In this document: one piece after another, positions 7,674-14,037 of the stretch
How positions within the stretch are numbered: the first letter of the stretch is position 1
Layout: each line of letters begins with the position of its first letter
From: CAZEVY01 sp964515555
GTDB lineage: Bacteria > Acidobacteriota > Terriglobia > Bryobacterales > Bryobacteraceae
Assembly: GCA_964515555.1 (NCBI GenBank)
Contig: CAZEVY010000126.1
Coordinates: 1 to 14,037 of the forward strand
Reading direction: 5' to 3'
DNA: 14,037 bases
Notes under the pieces: generated by a model
Databases searched by the model: none
Told to the model about the DNA's origin: nothing
The model's input: only the letters and a program-made list of their open reading frames with translations
Program-made: the position numbers and the translations under genes

Positions 7674-7710
7674 GGACGGTGTGGCCCCTGCCTGTAGTCT
7701 ACCAGGGCCA

Positions 7711-8805
7711 CTAGCGGCCGGCGGCGAGCTGAGGCTGCCCCGCGCGCGCGACATCCTCCCAGCGGAAAGTCAGGAAGTTCTTTGGCCCGCTGTTCATGGC
7801 GACCATGAGGCCCGCCGGAAACCTCGGCCCCAGCGCCCGTGAGGTGATCTCCAGGCCGTCGGTCGAGTCCGCCCCGCCGCGCACCACCTTGACGACGCGG
7901 CCGTGGTCGTGCGGACGGCCCGGCTCGCCCTCGCGCAGGAAGATGCGATACTCGCTCGCGCCCTCGATCTGGTCGGTGCACACGACATAGCCGCTGCCGT
8001 CGTCGCGGGCGTAGATGGCGATGCCTTCTCGGTCGGCGCGGAAGCCGTCGCGGCCGAAGTGCGCCAGCTCGCGCGCGGCCTCGGCGTGTTCGGGGTCGGC
8101 GTGGTACTTGTGGATGCCGTCGCCCTCGTCGGCATAGTAGACGTAGCCGAGCGCGTCGTCCACCGCCACCGCTTCGATCTCGCCGGTCCCGCTGAACCGG
8201 CCGAAATAGCGCACGAAGGTCGCCTTCACGCGGCCCGCCCCGTCGTCCTCGAGCCGGTACTCGCCGAGATAGCCCTCGCGCGGACCCGCCTTGGGCGCGA
8301 CCACCGCGAAGATCGCGCCGTCGCGCGGCCGCCGGTAGAGGGAGACGCCCATCGGCGCGCCCTCCTCGCCGGCGCGGCCCGAGAACACCCGCGTATTGCC
8401 GATCGAGGTGATGTCGGCGATGCCGTCCTCGCCGACGCGGAAGATCCGGAGCTGGCCCTTCAGGCGCTCGGCGGCGACCGCGATGTCAGTGGCCGCGCCG
8501 CCGACGGAAAGCCCGTACTCGACGTCGACATTGTTGGGCCGGTCCAGCCCGTCGACCGTCTGCCGCGCCGCGCCATCGAGTCCGAAGACCACCAGCGCGC
8601 CTTTGGGAGCCTCGACCTTGTTGGTGCCGATGATCAGGCTGCGCGCCGGGTCGGTCGGATGCACCCAGATGGCGGGATCGTCGGGATCGTCGGCGACGGA
8701 GGCGGTTCGGCCCGCGGGCGCTACGTCGACCGCATTCGACGCCGGACGTGTGCAGGCCGCGAAGGCGGCGAGCGCCAGCAGCGCGCACGCGGCGCGTCTA
8801 CGCAC
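7711..8805 (-). CDS. Beta-propeller phytase (3-phytase-like), predicted lipoprotein (364 aa)
   Basis: Two signature motifs of beta-propeller phytases are visible: DDPAIW at 42-47 and NNVDVEYG at 91-98. Other family-like stretches are SLIIGTNK (56-63), GEIEAVAVDD (208-217), YYADEGDGIHKYHADP (223-238) and DREGIAIY (258-265). The length fits the six-bladed, calcium-dependent enzyme that removes phosphate from phytate (myo-inositol hexakisphosphate). The N-terminus has basic residues, a hydrophobic Ala/Leu stretch and a lipobox-like FAAC with Cys18, so it is probably exported and lipid-anchored in the envelope. The start is a GTG at 8805, chosen because it gives this signal peptide; no Shine-Dalgarno is evident, and the reading frame stays open upstream through the receptor gene without meaning. 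It lies 56 bases downstream of the TonB-dependent receptor and ends 37 bases before mrdA. Activity on other inositol phosphates or phosphate esters cannot be excluded. Confidence 0.9.
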   Translation of the reverse strand: MRRRAACALLALAAFAACTRPASNAVDVAPAGRTASVADDPDDPAIWVHPTDPARSLIIGTNKVEAPKGALVVFGLDGAARQTVDGLDRPNNVDVEYGLSVGGAATDIAVAAERLKGQLRIFRVGEDGIADITSIGNTRVFSGRAGEEGAPMGVSLYRRPRDGAIFAVVAPKAGPREGYLGEYRLEDDGAGRVKATFVRYFGRFSGTGEIEAVAVDDALGYVYYADEGDGIHKYHADPEHAEAARELAHFGRDGFRADREGIAIYARDDGSGYVVCTDQIEGASEYRIFLREGEPGRPHDHGRVVKVVRGGADSTDGLEITSRALGPRFPAGLMVAMNSGPKNFLTFRWEDVARAGQPQLAAGR

Positions 8806-8861
8806 GCATCCGACTGACTCGCGACCGGAGGGAGCGGTCCGGCGATGCCGCCGGCGCCCCA

Positions 8862-11828
8862 CTAGAAATTGAACCTCAAGGCCAGTTGCAACTGGCGCGA
8901 CGTGCCGGTGCCGATCGTCCGGTTCAACCCGCTGTTGACGATGCCGAAGCTCGCCGGCGAAGTAAAGGCCGTGCCCGGATTGCCCGCCTGCGTGCGATTC
9001 AGAAGATTGAAGGCCTCGATGCGGAAGACGACGTCCTTGTTCTCCGCCAGCCGCGTGCTCTTCTGCAACGCGTAGTCCACCTGCACCAGCCCCGGCCCCG
9101 TTGCGACCACGCGGCCCGCGTTGCCCCACGTTCCGCGCGCCGGAATCGCGAACGCCGCCGGGTTGAACCACTGCGCGAACGTCGGGCCGCCCGCCGGATA
9201 GATCGAGGCGCCCGTCAAATCGGGTCGCTGACCCGAAGTGTTGCCGTCGGGCGTGTCGCCGGTGCTGCGCGAGATTCCCACGGTCAGCATGCGGCCGGTC
9301 CGCGCCGTGAAGATGCCGCTCATCTCCCAGCCGCCGAGGATCGTCGATGCGGCGCCTGCGTTCAGGTAGCGCCGGCCGGGGCCGAGCGGGAGCTGGTAGA
9401 TCCAGTTGGTGGTCGTGGTGTGACGGATGTCGGTCGGGCTGTTGCCGCGGTCGCAGGCGCGGCAGAGTGCGCTCTGCGGCTGCCCGCCTTCGCCCCCGCC
9501 GGTCGAGTTGTCGTTGATCGAGTGCGACCACATGTACTCGGTCCCCCAATTCAGCCCGCGTGCCACGCGGCGGTGCATCGAGAACTGCAAGGCGTTGAAG
9601 TTGCTCTTGCCGTCGTTGTTCTTTTCGTCCATGCGCCCGAAGCTGGGCAGCGGCCGGATGGTGGTTCCGAGAAAGAAATTGTTGATGTACTTTCGCGTGG
9701 TGACCTTGCTGCCCGAACTGCCCACGTAGCCGATCTGCGTCACGAACGACGCCGGCAACTGCTGCTGGATCGAGAGTCCCCACTGAGCGCTGTAAAGGTC
9801 GCGGCGGTCGCGCTGCAACGACCGCGGCGTGATGCCGGCCGTGGACGCCAGCGCGCGGAACGGCGTGATCGGGTAGGACAGCCCCGGCGCCTCCACCTGC
9901 GTCAGCGAGAAGTTATCCGAGACGTTGTCGAGCGCCGCGTTCTGGTCGTCGATCTGGCCGGGCCCGTGATAGATTCCCGCACCGGTGCGAATCACGGTCT
10001 TGCCCTTGAAGATCTTCGGCGCCCAGGCGATCCCGATGCGCGGATCGAAATTGTTGGCGTCGCGGAAATACCAGGGCGAGCCGTGCGGGCAGAAGCCGCG
10101 GCAGGCGTTCAGGTCGAAGACGCGGTAGCGATCGAAGGCTTCGCTGTTGACGCCGTAAAACTCGTAGCGGATTCCGAGGTTCAGGGTCAGCTCGGAGTTC
10201 ACCTTGAAGTCGTCCTGTGCGAAGGCGTAGTAATACCACTTGCGCGTGCCGAGCACCGGGTCGCCTCCGTTGATGGCGACGCGATCCACGCGGTTGGCCA
10301 GCAGGTCGTTGCGGTTGGCGTAGGTGATGCTGACGCCGTCGAACTGCGGGTCGGCCACGTTGACGTGTGCGCGCCGGATCTCGCCGCCCAACTTCAACGT
10401 GTGCCGCCCGCGCGTCCACGCCACGTTGTCGATCAGCGAGTAGGAAGTCCCCGTCTCGATGAGCAGGTTCGAGCTGTTCAACGTCGTGAAGCCCGACACG
10501 GCGATGGATTCGGCGAACGGCGCGTACGTGAAACGGTTCAGCGCCGATCGGTTGAAGCCCGCCTTCACCTCGTTCACCACCGTCGGAGAGAGCACCCGCT
10601 GGTACTGCATCACGAAGTTCGACGGCCGGAAAAAGCTCTCGTCGCGGTCCCCGGGAATGATGGTGCGAGGGGAGAGGATGGTGCCGTCGTCGACGTTGTA
10701 GCGCGCGAAGAAGGTGTTGTTGTCGTTGAAGCGGTGGTCGATGCGCAGCGTCCCGGCGTCCTCGCGCCACTGCTGACTCACGTTGCCGGACGCGCGGTCG
10801 ACGTCGGCGTTCGAGGTCGTCTCCGTTCCCGCCGGATAGGCGTTGACGATCTGCCGGATGACCGGGTTGGTGGCGCGCGCCCGGAACGCGGCGCTCGGCA
10901 CGTCGTTGCGGAACGTCTGGCTGACCCTCTGCCGCAGCCCTTCATAGTTGGCGAAGAAGAAGGTCTTGTTGCGTATGATCGGGCCGCCGGCGTTGCCGCC
11001 GAACTGGTTCAGGCGGAAGGGCTGCTTGGAGGTGTCGAACGGATTCCGGGAATCGAACTTGTCGTTTCGCACGAACTCGAACAGGCTCCCGTGATACTCG
11101 TTCGTGCCCGACTTCGAGACGATGTTGATCTGCGCCCCGGCGCCGCTGCCCGATTCCGCCGAATAGAGCGTCGAGTTCACCCGGAATTCGGCGATCGAAT
11201 CCGTGCTGATGATCAGCCTCAGCGCCGCCTCCTGCCGCGGATCCTTGACTCCGGTGGCGTCCAGTCCGTCGAAGGTCCAGTTATTGTCGTCGCGCGCGCG
11301 CCCCACAAATCGAATCGACTGCTGGTTGCCCTCGCCGACGTTGATCGCGCCCGGCGCCAGCGCCATCAGGCTCGCCCAGTGGCGGCCGTTCAACGGAATC
11401 TCGCGCACCTGCTGCGCGCCGATCACCGTGCCCACCACCGGCGACGTGCTCTCGAGCGGTTGCAGCACGTGCTCCACCGTCACCGCCGATTCCACGGCGC
11501 TTACTTCCATGGTGAAGTTCAACGCCCGGTTGTCGCCGACCCCAAGCCGCAGGTCCTTGGTCGTAACGGTTCTGAAACCCTGCCGTGACACAGTGACCGA
11601 ATACACGCCGATCGGTAGCTGGGTGACTGTGTAGTCGCCGACCTCCGAGGTCGATGCCTCCCGCCGCAGCCCGGTCTCCTGGGAAACCACCTCCAGGCGC
11701 GCCCCGGGCACCACCCCGCCGCTGCTGTCTGTTACAGTTCCGAGCAAAGTCGCCCGGTCGACCTGGGCCGCGATGGGAAAACTCATCACGACTACAGCCA
11801 CCACGACGAGGATTCTGGACACCGGCAT
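8862..11828 (-). CDS. TonB-dependent outer-membrane receptor, Oar-like with carboxypeptidase-regulatory-like domain (988 aa)
   Basis: Domains in order: signal peptide (about 1-21, ending IAAQ); carboxypeptidase regulatory-like Ig fold (about 24-110, with LLGTVTDSSGGVVPGA and GDYTVTQLPIGVYSVTV); plug domain (about 113-245, with REIPLNGR, TFDGLDATG and INIVSKSGTNEYHGSLFEF); then a beta-barrel to the C-terminus. The protein ends LQLALRFNF, a terminal-aromatic beta-signal for barrel assembly. A Cys pair (ACRGFC) and a second pair (LCRAC) in barrel loops are common in acidobacterial members. Such receptors import bulky substrates across the outer membrane using TonB-ExbBD energy; Oar-type members are also linked to protein export and adhesion. 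The substrate is not shown by sequence; the downstream phytase lipoprotein suggests an inositol-phosphate or phosphate-related ligand (inference). The ATG at 11828 is fixed by a perfect AAGGAGG 8 bases upstream. No typical TonB box was identified with confidence. Confidence 0.95.
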   Translation of the reverse strand: MPVSRILVVVAVVVMSFPIAAQVDRATLLGTVTDSSGGVVPGARLEVVSQETGLRREASTSEVGDYTVTQLPIGVYSVTVSRQGFRTVTTKDLRLGVGDNRALNFTMEVSAVESAVTVEHVLQPLESTSPVVGTVIGAQQVREIPLNGRHWASLMALAPGAINVGEGNQQSIRFVGRARDDNNWTFDGLDATGVKDPRQEAALRLIISTDSIAEFRVNSTLYSAESGSGAGAQINIVSKSGTNEYHGSLFEFVRNDKFDSRNPFDTSKQPFRLNQFGGNAGGPIIRNKTFFFANYEGLRQRVSQTFRNDVPSAAFRARATNPVIRQIVNAYPAGTETTSNADVDRASGNVSQQWREDAGTLRIDHRFNDNNTFFARYNVDDGTILSPRTIIPGDRDESFFRPSNFVMQYQRVLSPTVVNEVKAGFNRSALNRFTYAPFAESIAVSGFTTLNSSNLLIETGTSYSLIDNVAWTRGRHTLKLGGEIRRAHVNVADPQFDGVSITYANRNDLLANRVDRVAINGGDPVLGTRKWYYYAFAQDDFKVNSELTLNLGIRYEFYGVNSEAFDRYRVFDLNACRGFCPHGSPWYFRDANNFDPRIGIAWAPKIFKGKTVIRTGAGIYHGPGQIDDQNAALDNVSDNFSLTQVEAPGLSYPITPFRALASTAGITPRSLQRDRRDLYSAQWGLSIQQQLPASFVTQIGYVGSSGSKVTTRKYINNFFLGTTIRPLPSFGRMDEKNNDGKSNFNALQFSMHRRVARGLNWGTEYMWSHSINDNSTGGGEGGQPQSALCRACDRGNSPTDIRHTTTTNWIYQLPLGPGRRYLNAGAASTILGGWEMSGIFTARTGRMLTVGISRSTGDTPDGNTSGQRPDLTGASIYPAGGPTFAQWFNPAAFAIPARGTWGNAGRVVATGPGLVQVDYALQKSTRLAENKDVVFRIEAFNLLNRTQAGNPGTAFTSPASFGIVNSGLNRTIGTGTSRQLQLALRFNF

Positions 11829-11836
11829 TTAGCTAG

Positions 11837-11843
11837 CCTCCTT
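11837..11843 (-). promoter_or_regulatory. Strong Shine-Dalgarno of the TonB-dependent receptor gene
   Basis: AAGGAGG on the minus strand, 8 bases before the ATG at 11828. It is the strongest ribosome binding site in the window and settles the receptor start. Confidence 0.85.
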
Positions 11844-11874
11844 CGGTAGACTCGCTTCAGTCTTCAGCCCAACC

Positions 11875-11925
11875 GTTACGGAAGCGTAACAGAAGGACGT
11901 CGAAAAAGTAAACAGTTTTGAGGGA
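11875..11925 (-). promoter_or_regulatory. Receptor leader: AT-rich promoter-like patch and a 6-bp hairpin
   Basis: Between the PQQ-like stop and the receptor start (11829-11951) lies an AT-rich island at 11902-11920, out of character with the surrounding GC-rich DNA. On the minus strand it holds TTTACT (a 4/6 match to a -35 box) with TACGCT (3/6 to a -10 box) 18 bases downstream. Overlapping the latter is a perfect inverted repeat GTTACG-4-CGTAAC at 11875-11890. This could be the receptor promoter with an operator or leader hairpin. The box matches are weak, and promoters in this phylum are poorly defined. Confidence 0.3.
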
Positions 11926-11951
11926 GCATCGAGAGCCGAATCCGCGAAAGG

Positions 11952-13036
11952 TCAACGCCCCCGGACGTCGTAACACCACAACGACCCCGCGTCGCGCACG
12001 TAAAGTTTTCCGTTCGCGAGCGCCGGATAAGTCCATGCTTTTTCGCGTGCATTCTTCTTCTTCGGCTGATCGGGTGGCGAAAAGCGCCCCTTCTCGCGAT
12101 ACCCCTCCGGCGTCGCCTCCACCAGCGCGACCTCGCCGTTCTCGCCATGCAGGTACAATCGCCCCTCGGCCGCCACCGTCGACGACGGCCCGATCGACGC
12201 GTCCTGCCAGGCGATCTTGCCGGTGGCGAAGTGCACCGCGACCAGGCCCATGTCGGTGGTCCCGTACAGATGATCGCCGACCAGCACCGAGCCGCCGATG
12301 CTGTTCGGCAGTCCGCGCTCGAAGTACACCTGCTCGGCGACCACGCCCTCGGCGCCCGCGTTGAGCTTCACCATCACGCCGCCGACGCGCTGCGCGGCGT
12401 TGTAGATCCAGTTGTCGCGCGCCACTGGCGTCGGCATGTTGGCCGGTCCCTTGTTCGGTTCGTTGTTGCGCCACAGGAACTGGCCCGTCTTGGCGTCGAC
12501 TCCGGCGACGCCCTTGCCCAGAAACTGCACGTACTGCTTGCGCCCGCCGCCCTCCACCACGATCGCCGAGGCGTAGCCCGCCGGGTCGCCGCCCGGAACT
12601 TGCGCCTTCCAGATGGTGGCGCCGGTCTTCTTGTTCAGCGCGACGATGGTGGCTTCGGCGCCGCCGGGCGTCGCCACCAGGANNNNNNNNNNNNNNNNNN
12701 NNNNNNNNNNNNNNNNNNNNNNNNNNNNNNNNNNNNNNNNNNNNNNNNNNNNNNNNNNNNNNNNNNNNNNNNNNNNNNNNNNGCCGAGAGCGCCTGCACG
12801 AATTCGTTGTCCATGCCGCGGTTCCCCATGACGAGGATGCGCGCCCCGGCGATGGCGGGCGCCGCGTAGCCGTCGCCGATGTCCTTGACCTGCCACAGCA
12901 GCTTCGGTCCTTCCTTGGGCCACTCCTTGAGCAGGCCGGTCTCTCGCGAGACTCCGTCGCGCCGCGCGCCGCGCCAGGCGGGCCAGTCCGCCGCCGCCAG
13001 TCCCAGGATCGTCACCGCCAGAATTGCCTTATGCAC
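11952..13036 (-). CDS. Exported PQQ-like beta-propeller protein, interrupted by an assembly gap
   Basis: The N-terminal piece (84 residues, 12785-13036) has a signal peptide (about 1-16, ending AAA) followed by DWPAWRGARRDGVS, an ETGLLKEWP stretch and GYAAPAIAGARI. The C-terminal piece (about 242 residues, 11952-12682) shows repeated propeller blades: TPGGAEATIVALNKKTGATIWK, QFLGKGVAGVDAKTGQFLW, GGSVLVGDHLYG and the closing blade NGKLYVRDAGSLWCYDV. This is the BamB/PQQ-repeat architecture of periplasmic proteins common in Acidobacteriota, Planctomycetota and Verrucomicrobiota; catalytic function is not established. The start is GTG 13036, with GGAGG 5 bases upstream. The two pieces are in different frames across the 100 N, so if the gene is intact the real gap length must leave remainder 2 on division by 3. 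From family length I estimate that one to two blades (very roughly 80-100 residues) are missing. It is probably one gene, not two. Confidence 0.88.
12683..12782. other. Assembly gap, 100 N
   Basis: Exactly 100 undetermined bases interrupt the PQQ-like gene. This round number is the usual placeholder for a scaffold gap of unknown size, so the number does not measure the missing sequence. The two flanks encode consecutive parts of one protein family but in different frames. Confidence 0.97.
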
Positions 13037-13041
13037 GCACA

Positions 13042-13046
13042 CCTCC
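13042..13046 (-). promoter_or_regulatory. Ribosome binding site deciding the GTG start of the PQQ-like gene
   Basis: On the minus strand GGAGG stands 5 bases before the GTG at 13036. A second in-frame GTG at 13042 overlaps the GGAGG itself and so cannot be the start. Confidence 0.7.
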
Positions 13047-13080
13047 GTGTTATGAAGAGACCGCATTCGCGTCGGCCACG

Positions 13081-14037
13081 TTACAGAGATTCCCAGACGC
13101 AGGCCGTAAACTGTCGCAGCGTGTGGAATCCCATGCGCTCGTAGAGCAGCACCGCGTCTTCGTTCGCCGTCGTCACCGTGAGAGTCACGTCGCGGCAGCC
13201 GTGCCGCGCGAGCGCCACCAGCGACTGCCGCAACAGCTCGTAGCCGGCGCCGGTGCCGCGAATCGAGGGGTCGACGCAGACCTGCGTGATGTGGCCGACG
13301 TCGGCCGAGACCAGGCTGGTGAGGCACACGCCGCAGACGCGGCCCGATCGCGCATCCAGGGCGGCCACCGAGGCCGGCGTGAAGAAGCTCCCGCAGCCGG
13401 GATACTGCACGATGTTGCCGAGAAATCGTCGCGCGCCGGGGACCGAGCGGTACTGGTCGTTGATGCGGCTGTCGATGTGGCCCTCGTAGGCGCGCGCGAT
13501 GAGCCGCGCGGCGTCCTCCTGCCGGCCCTCGCTCCAGATTTCGAATCGCAGGCGTCCGGCGGCGCGCCCCTCGTCGAGCGCCAGCACGCCGGCGCGGGAG
13601 ATCTTCATGAAGTTGCGGCGATAGACGCGCGCGGCCTCGGGACGCGGCATGCGGCGCTCCAGCGGATCGGTGAGCATGAGGAGCTGGCACTCCACGCGGT
13701 GCACGAACGGGGTGGCGGCCAGCGCTTCGAGCACGGCGTCGAGCAGCAGGTCTTCGTTCTCGGCGCGCGCGTGCGGGCGCGTGACGTAGAGGTCGCCGAT
13801 GAGGCCCTTGTTGTCCTCGCAGACGTAGTAGGCGTAGCCGACGACGGCCTCGCCCCAGACCAGCGCATAGCCGGAGAGGCTGCGCATGCGCACGAAGCGG
13901 CGCACGAGGTCGGCCGAGGCGCGGAAGTCCCAGTCCATGCGCGCACGCCAGATCTGGATCTCTTCGTCGAGCACCGGGTCGAGGCGGTCGGCGGAGATCT
14001 GGTGAAGGTCCACCAGCCCGGGCACGGCACGGTCGGC
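13081..14037 (-). CDS. GNAT-family N-acetyltransferase with two GNAT domains (5' end may lie outside the window)
   Basis: The C-terminal half (about 160-314 from GTG 14025) is a canonical GNAT domain: VGHITQVCVDPSIRGTGAG (243-261) holds strand 4 and the acetyl-CoA pyrophosphate loop R256-G-T-G-A-G, followed by LTVTTANEDAVLLYERMGF (281-299) with the late-domain Asn and Tyr. The N-terminal half (about 10-145) has a weaker GNAT-like plan (SGYALVWGEAVVGYAYYV, then IGDLYVTRP), with the CoA loop degenerate, so only the second domain is likely catalytic. This tandem layout resembles MshD-type and other double-GNAT proteins. The substrate is unknown. The only in-window start in this frame is GTG 14025, with no Shine-Dalgarno; the frame stays open (ADRA) to the window edge, so the real start may be upstream. 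It ends in TAA 44 bases before the PQQ-like start and may share its transcript. Confidence 0.85.
   Translation of the reverse strand, partial: ADRAVPGLVDLHQISADRLDPVLDEEIQIWRARMDWDFRASADLVRRFVRMRSLSGYALVWGEAVVGYAYYVCEDNKGLIGDLYVTRPHARAENEDLLLDAVLEALAATPFVHRVECQLLMLTDPLERRMPRPEAARVYRRNFMKISRAGVLALDEGRAAGRLRFEIWSEGRQEDAARLIARAYEGHIDSRINDQYRSVPGARRFLGNIVQYPGCGSFFTPASVAALDARSGRVCGVCLTSLVSADVGHITQVCVDPSIRGTGAGYELLRQSLVALARHGCRDVTLTVTTANEDAVLLYERMGFHTLRQFTACVWESL

Noticed and set aside
5877..7697. Plus-strand open frame of 606 codons opposite mrdA
   Set aside because: It is antisense to a PBP2 gene with all catalytic motifs intact, and its product has no recognisable domain.
7674..7754. Longer PBP2 start at ATG 7754
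   Set aside because: It would overlap the phytase gene and has no usable spacing between GGAGG and the ATG; the extra residues are low complexity. It is not fully excluded.
8806..9783. Upstream extension of the phytase reading frame through the receptor gene
   Set aside because: The frame is open, but the extension overlaps the receptor's barrel-coding sequence and has no domain; the GTG at 8805 gives a proper lipoprotein signal.
8748..11588. Very long plus-strand open frame (946 codons) opposite the TonB-dependent receptor gene
   Set aside because: It is antisense to an unmistakable receptor gene; its Arg/Val/Asp/His-rich product has no recognisable domain and is typical of GC-rich third-position bias on the opposite strand.

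Overview
The window is about 14 kb of GC-rich bacterial DNA in which every gene I can support lies on the minus strand, so transcription runs from high to low coordinates. The gene content suggests an Acidobacteriota soil bacterium (Bryobacter/Solibacter-like or Vicinamibacteria-like). The reasons are the large Oar-type TonB-dependent receptor with an N-terminal carboxypeptidase-regulatory-like domain, the secreted PQQ-type beta-propeller protein beginning DWPAWRG, the exosortase-type sugar transferase at the left edge, and the overall composition. This placement is inference; there is no rRNA or other marker. A run of exactly 100 N (12683-12782) shows that this is a draft or metagenome assembly.

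Layout from right to left, in the direction of transcription. (1) 13081-14037: two-domain GNAT acetyltransferase, 5' end possibly outside the window. (2) 11952-13036: exported PQQ-like beta-propeller protein, interrupted by the assembly gap. (3) 8862-11828: TonB-dependent outer-membrane receptor. (4) 7711-8805: beta-propeller phytase with a lipoprotein signal. (5) 5775-7673: penicillin-binding protein 2 (mrdA). (6) 4681-5775: RodA (mrdB), sharing one base with mrdA. (7) 2143-4482: RNase E/G family endoribonuclease with an insertion of about 300 residues in its S1 domain. (8) 455-1996: cobalamin-binding-domain radical SAM protein. (9) 1-376: N-terminal part of an exosortase/PEP-CTERM-type polyprenyl glycosylphosphotransferase, cut by the window edge.

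Three functional groups are visible. The first is a probable phosphate-scavenging pair: a surface lipoprotein phytase directly downstream of an outer-membrane TonB-dependent receptor. The second is the elongasome module mrdA-mrdB followed by the RNase E/G gene, a piece of the widespread mreBCD-mrdAB-rng neighbourhood, but here without mreBCD upstream. The third is the left edge, where a radical SAM gene precedes the initiating transferase of an exopolysaccharide locus.

No intergenic stretch exceeds about 200 bases. The longest are 4483-4680, 1997-2142 and 11829-11951; each holds at most small inverted repeats or AT-rich promoter-like sequence. I see no tRNA, rRNA, CRISPR array, transposase or integrase. 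The most unusual feature is the scaffold-like insertion inside the RNase E/G S1 domain. I do not see convincing evidence of a wholly new multi-gene system.
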